A DNA stretch of 64,000 nucleotides from Paenochrobactrum pullorum (lineage in GTDB: Bacteria; Pseudomonadota; Alphaproteobacteria; Rhizobiales; Rhizobiaceae). The stretch lies in NCBI RefSeq assembly GCF_041929845.1, contig NZ_JBHEEH010000002.1, positions 124,001 to 188,000 of the forward strand, in the 5' to 3' direction. Position numbers and translations under genes: made by a program. The notes beneath the pieces were generated by a model, which saw only the letters and a list, made by a program, of their open reading frames with translations, was not told where the DNA came from and did not search any database. Shown here piece by piece: positions 1 to 9,090 of this stretch. Positions within the stretch are counted from its first letter, which is position 1. Each line of letters opens with the position of its first letter.

Positions 1-230
1 ACATGACGGAAAAATTCCGGCGGGCGCTTTAATGGTGCATCTTTGCCGTTGAACGAAATGCGGCCTGACCACTTTTCGTTCAAACCGGCCATAGCGCGCA
101 AAATCGTTGATTTTCCGGAACCACTTTCGCCGACAATACCAAAACTGTCGCCTTTAGCGACATCAAAGGATACACCTTTGACGATTTCACGTTCGCCAAA
201 ACTGATCCGTAACTGATCAACAGAAATCAT
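1..230 (-). CDS. Dipeptide/oligopeptide ABC transporter ATP-binding protein, 3' part outside window
   Basis: Only the first 76 or so residues are visible; the gene runs off the left edge. The N-terminus shows the ABC ATPase fold start with a Walker A motif GESGSGKST at about residues 35-43. It is the second ATPase of the peptide transporter encoded upstream, equivalent to DppF/OppF, which hydrolyses ATP at the inner membrane to drive uptake. The start ATG shares one base with the TAA stop of the preceding ATPase gene (TAATG), so the two are translationally coupled. The family is certain; the substrate is inferred from the neighbouring dipeptidase. Confidence 0.9.
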   Translation of the reverse strand, partial: MISVDQLRISFGEREIVKGVSFDVAKGDSFGIVGESGSGKSTILRAMAGLNEKWSGRISFNGKDAPLKRPPEFFRH

Positions 231-1057
231 TATTTCAACCAATCTGAATCGCGGGTTAGGATAGGCAGACGTTCTTTTGGATGCGTCAGTGAAGGAATGC
301 AGTTGAGCAAGCCTTTGGTGTAGGGATGCGTGGCACGGGTCAGTTCGGAAGCTTTAATTTCTTCCATCACCTGACCGGAATACATCACCATGACGCGGTC
401 GCAGAAATGAGAGACCAATGGCAGATCGTGACTGATCAAAATGAGACCCATGCCGCGCTTGGAGACGAGATCGTCAATAAGACGCAGGATTTCAGCCTGA
501 ACAGTGGCATCGAGTGCCGAGGTCGGTTCGTCCGCGATCAGAACTTCCGGATCTGGTGCAAGCATCATGGCGATCATGACGCGCTGTCCCATACCGCCGG
601 AAACCTCATGCGGATAAAGCTTGGCCACATCGCCCGGATTGCGGATCATAACCTGATCAAGCAAGTCAACCGCTGCTTCTCTGGCCTGTTTGGCCGAGCC
701 ACCTTTATGGGTACGCCAGGATTCTGCAACTTGTGAACCGATGGTTTTAACAGGGTTCAGGGAGTATTTAGGATCCTGAAGAATGAAGCCTGCGCGTTTG
801 CCACGGATTTTTCGCATATCAGCCTCGGTGGCTGACAGAATATCTGTTCCGAAGAATTCAAGCTTGTCGGCCTGAACCTGTGCAATCGGTGGCAGAAGCT
901 TCATCAATGCGCGAGCGGTGAGGGACTTACCGGAACCGGATTCCCCCACAATGCCGAGCTTTTCTTTGCCGAGCTTCAGATTAAGGCCACGGACAGCTTC
1001 GAAACGGCTGGTGCGCGTTTCGAAGGCGATACGTAAATTTTGGATATCAACCAGCAT
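230..1057 (-). CDS. Dipeptide/oligopeptide ABC transporter ATP-binding protein (DppD/OppD type)
   Basis: A 275-residue ABC ATPase. Visible motifs are Walker A GESGSGKS (about residues 38-45), the Q-loop ILQDPKYSLNP, the ABC signature in the variant form VSGGMGQRV, Walker B VLIADEPTSALD and the switch histidine in ILISHDLPL. The C-terminal extension with THPYTKGLL is typical of the OppD/DppD family, where it carries the oligopeptide-transporter C-terminal domain. It energises peptide import together with the second ATPase, with which it overlaps by one base. Ten bases separate it from the permease gene upstream, so it belongs to the same operon. Confidence 0.93.
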   Translation of the reverse strand: MLVDIQNLRIAFETRTSRFEAVRGLNLKLGKEKLGIVGESGSGKSLTARALMKLLPPIAQVQADKLEFFGTDILSATEADMRKIRGKRAGFILQDPKYSLNPVKTIGSQVAESWRTHKGGSAKQAREAAVDLLDQVMIRNPGDVAKLYPHEVSGGMGQRVMIAMMLAPDPEVLIADEPTSALDATVQAEILRLIDDLVSKRGMGLILISHDLPLVSHFCDRVMVMYSGQVMEEIKASELTRATHPYTKGLLNCIPSLTHPKERLPILTRDSDWLK

Positions 1058-1066
1058 TGTCCCGTC

Positions 1067-1969
1067 CTAGTTCTGCTTCGGATCGAGCACGTCACGAAGA
1101 CCGTCGCCCAAAAAGTTGAAGGAGAGTGCAACAAGGAAGATTGCAACACCTGGAATGGTCGCTACCCACCATTGATCAAAAATGAAGCGTTTGGCGGTTG
1201 CGATCATTGCGCCCCATTCTGGTGAAGGTGGCTGTGCACCCATACCAAGGAAGCCCAAAGCTGCTGCTGTGAGAATAATCGAGCTCATATCGAGGGTGAT
1301 ACGGACAACCAGACTTGGTACGCATAATGGTGCGATATGGCGCGCTATGATGCGCTTGGAGGAGGCGCCGGTCAGTTTGCAAGCGGCAATGAAATCGCTG
1401 TTGCGGATCGTCATTGTTTCAGCGCGGGCAAGGCGCGCATAGGGCGGCCAAGCCGTCAATGCAATCGCGAGAACCGCACTTTCAACGCCGGGACGCAGCG
1501 CTGCCACGAAGGCAAGTGCGAGAATGAGGCGTGGGAAAGCAAGGAACACGTCGGTAATGCGCATCAAAGCGGTATCAACGATGCCGCCGTAATAACCAGC
1601 AATACAACCAATTGCCAAGCCTAACGGGGCTGTCAAAATGACGACTGTAAGAACCATACCAATGGTTACACGGCCACCATAAAGAATGCGTGATAAAATA
1701 TCACGTCCCAGTTCGTCCGTACCAAACCAATGTTCGGCTGTCGGGGCTGACAAACGGTTGGCAAGATTTTGTGCGCTTGGATCATAAGGTGCAATAAGCG
1801 GTGCAAACAATGACAGCAAGACAAAGGCCAAAATCACAATCAAGCCAAACATTGCCAAATGGTTGGCTTTGAGATTGAGCCACAAGCGGTAGCGGCGTCC
1901 CCATGCAGCTTGCGCACGTGAAGACGGGGTTTCACTCAAAGCCCAGTTTCTGAAAGTAGATGTTATCAT
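1067..1969 (-). CDS. Dipeptide/oligopeptide ABC transporter permease (DppC type)
   Basis: A 300-residue inner-membrane permease of the binding-protein-dependent transport family. The N-terminal region contains one transmembrane segment (around residues 40-60) followed by the DppC/OppC signature YDPSAQNLANRLSAPTAEHW and the motif FGTDELGRDILSR. Several hydrophobic helices follow, with an EAA-type loop around the segment ARAETMTIRNSDFIAACKLTGA that docks the ATPase. The start ATG overlaps the TGA of the DppB-type gene (ATGA), pointing to coupled translation of the two permeases. Confidence 0.93.
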   Translation of the reverse strand: MITSTFRNWALSETPSSRAQAAWGRRYRLWLNLKANHLAMFGLIVILAFVLLSLFAPLIAPYDPSAQNLANRLSAPTAEHWFGTDELGRDILSRILYGGRVTIGMVLTVVILTAPLGLAIGCIAGYYGGIVDTALMRITDVFLAFPRLILALAFVAALRPGVESAVLAIALTAWPPYARLARAETMTIRNSDFIAACKLTGASSKRIIARHIAPLCVPSLVVRITLDMSSIILTAAALGFLGMGAQPPSPEWGAMIATAKRFIFDQWWVATIPGVAIFLVALSFNFLGDGLRDVLDPKQN

Positions 1970-2976
1970 CTTACACGTGGATCCAGTACTTTATAGAGGA
2001 TATCGGCCAGAAGATTGAGGCCAACATAAATCACGCCGATCAGCAATGTAGCGCCAACGACCGGGTTCATATCCGCGTTCATCAATGAGACGGTCAGATA
2101 TTGTCCAAGTCCCGGCCAGCTAAATACAGTTTCGGTTACCACTGCACCTTCGAGCAAACCTGCATAGGTGAGGGCAAGAACTGTTACGAGCTGAACTGCA
2201 ACGGTTGGAAAAGCATGTTTCCAGATCACTGCTTTGAGCGATAAGCCCTTGGCGCGCGCGGTGATCACATATTCACCTTTAAGCGCATCAAGCATAAAAG
2301 CGCGGGTCATGCGGGTGATATAAGCCATGCTGAAATATGCAAGAATGACAACCGGCTGGATCATATGCTTTACAGCATCAACAAAAGCATCCCAATCACC
2401 TTCAAGCAGGGTATCAATGGTCATGATGCCTGTGACATGGGTGATCATGCCTTCATAGATAATGTCCTGACGGCCAGGTCCGGGTGCAATGCCGAGCGTT
2501 GCGTAAAAGACCAGCAGAGATATCAATGCCAATACAAAGACAGGTACCGAATGACCTGCAAGACAAATCACGCGGATGGTCTGGTCGATCCATGAGCCTT
2601 GACGTACCGCAGCCCAAACACCAAGCGGAATGCCGATGATAGCTGAAATAATCAGAGCAAATGTCGCTAATTCCAATGTCGCAGGGAAATAACGTGCGAT
2701 GTCACTGGTAACCGGATTTCTGGTCAGAATAGAATTGCCCAGATCGCCGTGCAAAACTTGGACAATATAATTGTAGAATTGAACGACCAATGGTTGATCA
2801 AGGCCCATTTCAGCGCGTACACGCTGGATTACGGCTTCGGGAGCATTATCGCCGACAGCCGCAATAACCGGGTCGACCGGCATAACGCGACCGATCATAA
2901 AAGTGATAACCATAAGACCGAACAGCGTGATTAACACGCTGCCCAGTACACCAGTCAATTTTTGGAGTTTCCTCAT
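1966..2976 (-). CDS. Dipeptide/oligopeptide ABC transporter permease (DppB type)
   Basis: A 336-residue permease with the DppB/OppB layout: an N-terminal transmembrane helix, then MGLDQPLVVQFYNYI and GDLGNSILTRNPV, which are characteristic of this subunit, and a C-terminal block FSWPGLGQ. The start is ambiguous. ATG at 2976 shares one base with the stop of the binding-protein gene and has AAGG four bases upstream; a GTG three bases earlier (2979) would have almost no spacer. It forms the transmembrane channel with the DppC-type subunit. Confidence 0.93.
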   Translation of the reverse strand: MRKLQKLTGVLGSVLITLFGLMVITFMIGRVMPVDPVIAAVGDNAPEAVIQRVRAEMGLDQPLVVQFYNYIVQVLHGDLGNSILTRNPVTSDIARYFPATLELATFALIISAIIGIPLGVWAAVRQGSWIDQTIRVICLAGHSVPVFVLALISLLVFYATLGIAPGPGRQDIIYEGMITHVTGIMTIDTLLEGDWDAFVDAVKHMIQPVVILAYFSMAYITRMTRAFMLDALKGEYVITARAKGLSLKAVIWKHAFPTVAVQLVTVLALTYAGLLEGAVVTETVFSWPGLGQYLTVSLMNADMNPVVGATLLIGVIYVGLNLLADILYKVLDPRVR

Positions 2977-4574
2977 CACGCCTTCGCGATCCCTGCATAG
3001 GAGTGGCTGTCAGAAAGCACACCCAGACGCATGCCTGTCACATCTTTGCGGCAAGCAGCAGTTTCAAATTTTTGCATCATGACGATGAACGGGCTGTCAG
3101 CAATGAACTCGCGCTGAAGGTCGCCATAAAGCTTGATGCGGGTTGCCGGATCTTTTTCATCGCGGGCAGCAATAGCTTTTTTCATGAACTCTTCGTTCTG
3201 GTAATGCGAACGCCAAGCAAAAGGCTTGCTCATTGCATTGTCAGAATTGTCTTCATTAATGCAAAATACAGATACGTTGGTGTTCGGATCAAAATAGTCT
3301 GAACCCCATGATGTCAGTGCAATCTCATGCTCGCGGGCGCGCATTTTGGTGAGAACCTGACGGTTTTCAGCGGCCAGCAATTCGACTTTAATGCCGATAT
3401 CTGCGAGATTTGCCTGAATTGCCTGAGCAATATCCGGGCTTGGCTGTGCAGAATAGTGGTCCATTTTGATGGTGAAACCATCGGCAAGACCAGCTTCAGC
3501 CATCAAAGCTTTTGCCTTTTCAAGGTCACGTTGGAATGGCTTGTCTGTGATTGCACCAGGGAAACCTTCAGGAACGATGGTCTGATGAACCTTGTACTGC
3601 AATGGCACAATGTTCTGCTGGATGCCGTCGTAATCAACAGCCCATTTGATCGCTTCCCAAAGCTTAGGATTGGTGAGCTTTGGATTGTTCTGATTGAGGG
3701 ACATCAGCATGATACCGCTGACGCTCTGACGAACCATATTGTAGTTTTCATCGTCAACAACAACGCGCAGCTGTTCGGTGGTCAGGTTGCGCGCAATATC
3801 AACGTCACCCTTCTGTAGCATGAGAAGCTGTGAAGACGGATCAGCAACGTGACGCAGCATGATGCGCTTTACATTGCCTTTATAAAGACCATGCGGGTTG
3901 TAGTTCATCACTACGCTTTCGCTTGGCTTCCAGGAAACGAGGGTCCATTCACCGGAACCGGCGCTGTTCTTCTGCAGCCAGCCGTTACCCATGTCATCGC
4001 CATCGGCGTGCTCCATCACCAGCTTCTTCTCGACAATGCTGCCGATGCTTGCAGACAAGCAATAGAGCAGGAAGGAGAGGGAGGTCGGGGTTTCGAGCGA
4101 AAGTTTGATGGTGGAATCGTCAACGACGGTGATCCACTCTTCAACATTTTCCGGTGTGAAGCCGAACTGGCCGATGATAAAGGCTGCGCCTTTGTTCATC
4201 TTGATTGCGCGCTGCAGGGAGAAGACAGCGTCTTCAGCAGTTACAGGAGCGCCACTGGCAAATTTTGCGTCCGGGTTCATTTTGAAGGTGAAGACTTTGC
4301 CTTCTTCGTCAGCTTCCCAAGAGGAAGCAACGCCGCCTTCGATTTCTTCCGGATTGGTCAGGCTTGGATGAACAAGACGCTGATACATGTTGTTGCAGAT
4401 TTCACTGCCGACAGCTTCAAAGCTTTCATGCGGATCAAGGCTCGTCATATTGTCGAGCGTCTGAGCAACAACGAGAATGTCCTGACGGCCGGCAGCTACG
4501 GCTGGCAACAGGCTTGCGTAAGAAAGGAAAGGTACCGCTGCGGCACCTGCCAGAAAATTACGTCTCGAAATCAT
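2976..4574 (-). CDS. Peptide ABC transporter substrate-binding protein with Tat signal
   Basis: A 532-residue family 5 extracellular solute-binding protein (DppA/OppA type). The N-terminus carries a twin-arginine signal, SRRNFLAGAAAVPF, followed by a short hydrophobic stretch and a likely cleavage after AVAA, so export in folded form through Tat is expected. The body shows the family layout, for example TLDNMTSLDPHESFE near the mature N-terminus and a FKMNPDAKFASGAPVTAEDA block. It is the first gene of the transporter operon, with a GGGAG ribosome binding site nine bases upstream. It faces the dipeptidase gene across a shared 323-base promoter region. Confidence 0.93.
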   Translation of the reverse strand: MISRRNFLAGAAAVPFLSYASLLPAVAAGRQDILVVAQTLDNMTSLDPHESFEAVGSEICNNMYQRLVHPSLTNPEEIEGGVASSWEADEEGKVFTFKMNPDAKFASGAPVTAEDAVFSLQRAIKMNKGAAFIIGQFGFTPENVEEWITVVDDSTIKLSLETPTSLSFLLYCLSASIGSIVEKKLVMEHADGDDMGNGWLQKNSAGSGEWTLVSWKPSESVVMNYNPHGLYKGNVKRIMLRHVADPSSQLLMLQKGDVDIARNLTTEQLRVVVDDENYNMVRQSVSGIMLMSLNQNNPKLTNPKLWEAIKWAVDYDGIQQNIVPLQYKVHQTIVPEGFPGAITDKPFQRDLEKAKALMAEAGLADGFTIKMDHYSAQPSPDIAQAIQANLADIGIKVELLAAENRQVLTKMRAREHEIALTSWGSDYFDPNTNVSVFCINEDNSDNAMSKPFAWRSHYQNEEFMKKAIAARDEKDPATRIKLYGDLQREFIADSPFIVMMQKFETAACRKDVTGMRLGVLSDSHSYAGIAKA

Positions 4575-4897
4575 TTTTTATTCTCCCTGTTAAAGCAACT
4601 GCGTGAGCAACTGCCATAAAAGCGCCATCCCAATTAGCTGTACCGCCAGGCGCATTTTTCCTAGCATCCGGTATCATGAGTGGGTTTGTGGGTTCCAATG
4701 CAGAATTTGCAATGGTCATGCACAGAATGCATAATGAGGAAATGGATTAGGGTTCGCTAAAATAAATGGCCAACTTATGCAAGCGATTTCTAACATATGC
4801 ATAAAACGCATTGGCAATTTATGTGTAAGAGCGTAAGCCTTACACAGTGATAAGCTTCAAACTTAAAATTCCAAGACTGATAAAGGCATATCTAGTT
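4575..4897. promoter_or_regulatory. Divergent promoter region of peptide transporter operon and dipeptidase
   Basis: This 323-base stretch has no credible gene and must hold promoters for both directions. The octamer ATGCATAA occurs twice (4727-4734 and 4797-4804), with a related TTATGCAA near 4775. These could be operator half-sites for a shared regulator, but no regulator gene is adjacent and no standard consensus is recognised. Confidence 0.5.
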
Positions 4898-5938
4898 ATG
4901 ACAACAGCTCCAATTACCCCTGTTTTTGATGGCCATAACGACGTTTTACTGCGTTTATGGACATCCACCGAGCCGAATCCTGAAGCGCGTTTTATTAACG
5001 GTGAAGCGGTTGGCCACATCGATCTGCCGCGTGCAAAGACCGGTGGTCTGGCAGGTGGATTGTGTGCAATTTATGTGCCAAGCCCGTCAAAAGAGCTGAA
5101 TGCTGAAGGTAACTTTGAAACGCCTGCTCATAGCGATGCACTGACAACAACGCTTGGTATGGCTGCCTTGTTGACCCGAATCGAAATGGCGTCAAAGGGT
5201 GGTTTGCGCGTTTGCCGTACCGCTGGTGATATTCGTCAGTCGATGGCCGGTGGTGCTTTTGCTGCTGTTTTTCATATTGAAGGTGTGGAAGCGATCAGTG
5301 ACGGATTGGACGAACTTTATGTCATGCATCAGGCTGGTCTGCGCAGTCTTGGTCCTGTTTGGAGCCGCCCGAACATTTTTGCATTTGGTGTGCCTTTCCG
5401 TTTCAACAGCTCACCGGACATTGGTCCGGGTCTGAGTGATGCCGGTCAGCGTTTGGTCAAAGCTTGTAACGAGCTGAAAGTGATGATCGATCTTTCTCAT
5501 ATGAACGAGAAGGGGTTTTGGGATATTGCCAAGCTTTCCGATGCGCCGCTGGTGGCGTCTCATTCCAATGCGCATGGCGTTTGCCCGCATAGCCGCAACC
5601 TGACCGACAAGCAGATGGATGCGATCCGCGACACTGGCGGTTTGGCCGGCCTCAACTTTGGTGTTGCTTTCTTGCACAGCGAAGGTCAGCGCGACCTGAA
5701 TCTGCCATTGTCAGATATGATCCGTCATATTGATTATATGGTCGAGCGTATGGGCATCGATCATGTGGCGCTTGGTTCCGACTTTGACGGAACAGCGATT
5801 TCAACAGAAATCGGCGATGCATCCGGCTTGCCGAAGCTGATTGATGCTCTGCGTGCGCATGGTTATGATCAGGAATCGATCAACAAGATTGCCCATGACA
5901 ACTGGATCCGCGTGCTGGAACGCACTTGGGGTGCTTAA
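4898..5938 (+). CDS. Membrane dipeptidase, peptidase family M19
   Basis: A 346-residue zinc dipeptidase of the renal dipeptidase family, which splits dipeptides including those with D-amino acids. Zinc-ligand motifs are visible: DGHNDV (His13, Asp15), FHIEGVEAI (Glu128), DLSHMNEKGFWD (His201), SHSNAHGVCPHSRNL (His222), and the conserved GSDFDG near the C-terminus. A GTG 51 bases upstream is in frame, but ATG 4898 fits the family N-terminus and has AAAGG upstream. There is no signal peptide, so it is probably cytoplasmic. It is divergent from a peptide importer, which suggests the pair imports and then hydrolyses dipeptides. Confidence 0.92.
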   Translation: MTTAPITPVFDGHNDVLLRLWTSTEPNPEARFINGEAVGHIDLPRAKTGGLAGGLCAIYVPSPSKELNAEGNFETPAHSDALTTTLGMAALLTRIEMASKGGLRVCRTAGDIRQSMAGGAFAAVFHIEGVEAISDGLDELYVMHQAGLRSLGPVWSRPNIFAFGVPFRFNSSPDIGPGLSDAGQRLVKACNELKVMIDLSHMNEKGFWDIAKLSDAPLVASHSNAHGVCPHSRNLTDKQMDAIRDTGGLAGLNFGVAFLHSEGQRDLNLPLSDMIRHIDYMVERMGIDHVALGSDFDGTAISTEIGDASGLPKLIDALRAHGYDQESINKIAHDNWIRVLERTWGA

Positions 5939-5972
5939 TGGGAGTGCTTAATTTAAAGAGTGCTTCTTAAAG

Positions 5973-6003
5973 AAAAACGCCGCTTTAAAAGCGGCGTTTT
6001 TTA
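5973..6003. terminator. Bidirectional rho-independent terminator
   Basis: A GC-rich stem AACGCCGCTT / AAGCGGCGTT with a short A-rich loop is flanked by A and T runs. It lies between the convergent dipeptidase and HIT genes and can serve both. Confidence 0.9.
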
Positions 6004-6009
6004 TTGTCT

Positions 6010-6435
6010 TTATGAAAGCTGTGCGCGCAGCCTTTCGGCATTGGCGGTAAGAACGCCATTATCTTCCATCTTTCCGCTATGTGGCTTCACATCAATGCCT
6101 TCATAGCGCGGAATAATATGGAAGTGCAGGTGATAGACGGTTTGGCCAGCAGCTGGCTCATTAAACTGCATGATAGTGATGCCGTCTGCTTCAAAAGCTT
6201 TTTGAACGGCTTTTGCCACATGCTGCACTGCCACCATCAAAGAGCCCAGCGTTTCAGGCGCAGCATCCAGCAGATTGCGCGATGGCTTTTTCGGGATCAC
6301 TAATGTGTGTCCGTTGCTCTGTGGCATTACATCCATAAATGCCACAACATCATCATTTTCATAAACACGATGTGCTGGAATTTCACCGCGCAGAATTTTT
6401 GCAAAAATATTATTATCGTCATAGACGGCAGTCAT
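6010..6435 (-). CDS. HIT family nucleotide hydrolase (HinT-like)
   Basis: A 141-residue histidine-triad protein. The catalytic signature HLHFHIIPR puts three histidines at residues 102, 104 and 106, and an N-terminal block FAKILRGEIPAHRVYENDDV matches the HinT branch. Members hydrolyse purine nucleoside phosphoramidates and adenylated lysine in the cytoplasm; the physiological substrate is not known here. It sits 15 bases downstream of the FemAB-like gene and shares the terminator with the convergent dipeptidase gene. Confidence 0.93.
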   Translation of the reverse strand: MTAVYDDNNIFAKILRGEIPAHRVYENDDVVAFMDVMPQSNGHTLVIPKKPSRNLLDAAPETLGSLMVAVQHVAKAVQKAFEADGITIMQFNEPAAGQTVYHLHFHIIPRYEGIDVKPHSGKMEDNGVLTANAERLRAQLS

Positions 6436-6450
6436 CGGGTCTTCTCCGTT

Positions 6451-7650
6451 TTATGGGTCAAGGACAGGAAGTTTGCGAAATGGCAATTGCTCTTGCAGCA
6501 TTGCAGCCATGCGCATCACATCTTGACGCTCGATATCAAGGTAATCGGCCACAGCATCACGCAAACCATGATGGGTAATATAATGTGCGGAATGGGTAAG
6601 GACAGGTTGATAGCCGCGCGCAATTTTATGGTCACCTTGCGCGCCTGCTTCAACCTTATCGAGTTTGTGCTTTATCGCAAATTCGATAGCCTGATGGTAG
6701 CAGACTTCAAAATGCAAAAACGGGTGGTCTTCGATACAGCCCCAATGGCGGCCAAACAGCGTATCGGAGCCAATAAAATTGATCGCACCGGCAATGTAGC
6801 GGCCATCGCGTTTTGCCATCACCAGCAGAATATCATCGGCCATGGTTTTGCCGATCAGCGTATAAAACTCACGGGTTAAATAAGGGCGGCCCCATTTGCG
6901 GCTGCCGGTATCCATATAGAATGCAAAAAACTGATCAAGAATGTCAGGCGTTATTTCATCGCCTTGCAGCCATTCGATCGTGATGCCGTTGCTTAATGCT
7001 TCTTTACGTTCTTTTTTGATGAGTTTTCTTTTGCGGGATGAAAGCTCGCTTAAAAAATCATCATATTGCAAAAAGCCATTGTTTATAAAGTGAAATTGCA
7101 AATCGATTCTGCGAAGGAAGCCTGCCGTTTTCAAGGGGCTTAACTGCGCTTCATCGACAAAAGTGACATGGGCTGACGAGATGCCGAGCTGGTCGGTCAG
7201 TTGTTGCAGTCCGAGTGCCAGTGCCTGCCGGATGGCGGCTGGCTCATAGTCACGGTTGTGCAAAAGCCGAGAACCAGTCGCAGGCGTAAAGGGCACGCAA
7301 GACTGTAGTTTTGGATAATAGCGCCCGCCTGCGCGCTCATAGGCATCTGCCCAGCCATGATCGAAAACATATTCACCCTGGCTATGGCTTTTCAAATAGG
7401 CGGGTACTGCGCCCAGCAAAATGCCGTCAGACGTTTCAAGCCGCAAGTGATATGGCCGCCAGCCATTGGCAGCACTTGCGCTTTCCGATTTTTCGAGCGC
7501 GTTTAAAAAATGATAGGACAGGAACGGATTGTAATTTATATACTCTTTGGAAGTGCCAGCAAGGGAAGACCATTCTTCGGCCGTGAATTCATCAAATTGT
7601 CTGACGACACGGAGCTGAAATTCAGGGCTTTGATCTTCATCGTCCAACAC
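6451..7650 (-). CDS. FemAB/GNAT-fold acyltransferase-like protein (COG3146, DUF482 type)
   Basis: A protein of 399 residues if GTG 7650 is the start; GAGGAGG lies 11 bases upstream. Recognisable family blocks include NPFLSYHFLNALEKSESA near the N-terminus, the central basic SSRKRKLIKKERKEAL, and GRHWGCIEDHPFLHFEVCYH followed by AIEFAIKHKLDKVEAGAQGD. This family is usually annotated as a GNAT or peptidoglycan-biosynthesis-like N-acyltransferase; the substrate is not established. There is no signal peptide, so it is cytoplasmic. It is followed closely by the HIT gene. Confidence 0.82.
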   Translation of the reverse strand: MLDDEDQSPEFQLRVVRQFDEFTAEEWSSLAGTSKEYINYNPFLSYHFLNALEKSESASAANGWRPYHLRLETSDGILLGAVPAYLKSHSQGEYVFDHGWADAYERAGGRYYPKLQSCVPFTPATGSRLLHNRDYEPAAIRQALALGLQQLTDQLGISSAHVTFVDEAQLSPLKTAGFLRRIDLQFHFINNGFLQYDDFLSELSSRKRKLIKKERKEALSNGITIEWLQGDEITPDILDQFFAFYMDTGSRKWGRPYLTREFYTLIGKTMADDILLVMAKRDGRYIAGAINFIGSDTLFGRHWGCIEDHPFLHFEVCYHQAIEFAIKHKLDKVEAGAQGDHKIARGYQPVLTHSAHYITHHGLRDAVADYLDIERQDVMRMAAMLQEQLPFRKLPVLDP

Positions 7651-7707
7651 CTTGCAGCCATCCTCCTCAAAGACTTTTTTGCTCGAAGCTCATCAAGCCA
7701 GCGCTGT

Positions 7708-7742
7708 TGCTTGTCCTGTTTGGCTGGTGCTTGTCCTGTTTG
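7708..7742. repeat. Tandem 15-bp direct repeat
   Basis: TGCTTGTCCTGTTTG occurs twice, at 7708-7722 and 7728-7742, with a period of 20 bases. It lies between the glycerophosphodiesterase stop and the start of the FemAB-like gene, in that gene's leader when read on the minus strand. Confidence 0.8.
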
Positions 7743-7753
7743 AATGTGAATTA

Positions 7754-8479
7754 TCAGGCAAGCTGAGCGCGCGGGTCAAACCCCTCAAAGGTAATCTGGT
7801 CGGCATTCAGATCGCTGTGGGCTTTGGTCGCCTGATTTTTCACCGTCCATGTAATCACCGGCATATGCAGTTTTTCACGCACAAAGCTGATGAACGGATT
7901 TGGCAATTCATGCACATTATAGGACACAAAATCGATGCCGTGTGCCAGCATGGAAAAATGCGCTTCCATTGCATCGCGGTTCATGCCTTCAGCGGTCAGA
8001 CCTGCCGGAATGCCCGGTGCATCGGAAGCAAATTGCCGAATGATGTGATGGTCAAAGGACATGATCGCGGCATGTCCCTGATAGTTTTTTAGCGCTTCGG
8101 CGGTTTTTTTGACGAGGCCGTCATCATGACCCAGTGTGCCCTTTACTTCGATAATAAGGGGCACACGACCATCAACGAGATTAAGCAGTTCCCGCAAAGA
8201 TGGAATATGGTCTTGGGTGGTGCCGATGGTGAGCGCTTGCGCCTCTGCCAGTGTCAGTTTGTAAATATGCCCGGCGCGCCCTGCAACCCGTTTGAGTGTG
8301 GGGTCGTGAAATACGACAACTTCACCGTCTTTGGTGAGGTGAACATCACATTCAATGGAAAAACCTTGGGCGACGGCTGCTTGTGCAGCCGAAAGCGAGT
8401 TTTCCCAGCACTCATGGTTCAAGTCGTGCAAACCACGATGTGCAATAGGGGTTTCAGTTAACCAACGGGCAAATGACAT
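7754..8479 (-). CDS. Glycerophosphodiester phosphodiesterase
   Basis: A 241-residue GDPD TIM-barrel enzyme that cleaves glycerophosphodiesters to glycerol 3-phosphate and an alcohol. The diagnostic motifs are IAHRGLHDLNHECWENS (catalytic His near residue 14 and the Glu-Asn pair), SIECDVHLTKDGEVVVFHD (metal-binding Glu and Asp, second His) and PLIIEVKG. No signal peptide is present, so this is a cytoplasmic UgpQ-like form. The ATG shares one base with the TGA of the RidA gene upstream, so the two genes are coupled. Confidence 0.93.
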   Translation of the reverse strand: MSFARWLTETPIAHRGLHDLNHECWENSLSAAQAAVAQGFSIECDVHLTKDGEVVVFHDPTLKRVAGRAGHIYKLTLAEAQALTIGTTQDHIPSLRELLNLVDGRVPLIIEVKGTLGHDDGLVKKTAEALKNYQGHAAIMSFDHHIIRQFASDAPGIPAGLTAEGMNRDAMEAHFSMLAHGIDFVSYNVHELPNPFISFVREKLHMPVITWTVKNQATKAHSDLNADQITFEGFDPRAQLA

Positions 8480-8943
8480 CAGGCGACCTCAAAAATCGCT
8501 TCTACTTCCACAGGTGCATTAAACGGGAGGGCTGCTACACCAACAGCGGAGCGGGCATGTTTACCGGCATCGCCAAGTACATTGACGAGGAAATCCGATG
8601 CGCCGTTACCGACAACGTGCTGTTCGGTGAAGCCTGGCGCAGATGCCACAAAAATTGTGATCTTCACCAGACGCTTAATGCGGTTTAAATCGCCGAGCGC
8701 TGCTTTGGCCTGTGCCAGAACCTGAATTGCACACTGGCGTGCGGTTTCCTGTCCTTTGGCAATGTCGATTTCAGCGCCCAGAAGGCCGGTATGGATCAGT
8801 TTGCCCTGATCCATCGGCAGTTGGCCGGAGGTGAACAATAACTGGCCTGCCTGCATGTAAGGCAGGTAATTTGCAGCCGGTGCTGCAGAAGCTGGAATGG
8901 TTACACCCAGAGCGGCAAGACGGCTATCAATTGTATCAGTCAT
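8479..8943 (-). CDS. RidA family protein
   Basis: A 154-residue RidA/YjgF-type protein with the typical sequence LPYMQAGQLLFTSGQLPMDQG, the block ARQCAIQVLAQAKAALGDLNRI, and a C-terminus ARSAVGVAALPFNAPVEVEAI. RidA proteins hydrolyse reactive enamines/imines from PLP enzymes. The arginine typical of archetypal deaminating RidA (as in S-x-R-x-x-x) is present in ARSAVGV. ATG 8943 was chosen because it begins the family-conserved region; in-frame starts further up extend into the eipB promoter. Confidence 0.9.
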   Translation of the reverse strand: MTDTIDSRLAALGVTIPASAAPAANYLPYMQAGQLLFTSGQLPMDQGKLIHTGLLGAEIDIAKGQETARQCAIQVLAQAKAALGDLNRIKRLVKITIFVASAPGFTEQHVVGNGASDFLVNVLGDAGKHARSAVGVAALPFNAPVEVEAIFEVA

Positions 8944-9090
8944 ATTCAGATCCTTAATTCTTTTAGTGTTGTGTCGTGCAATTATAACAAGAGCAAGACA
9001 GAATCGGTGGAAAATATCGCAAGGTTGCGACTTTTGTCTCGATTCCGCCACGAGTTTTTTTATCATACTGCTTCTGCAGGGAGATATAGC

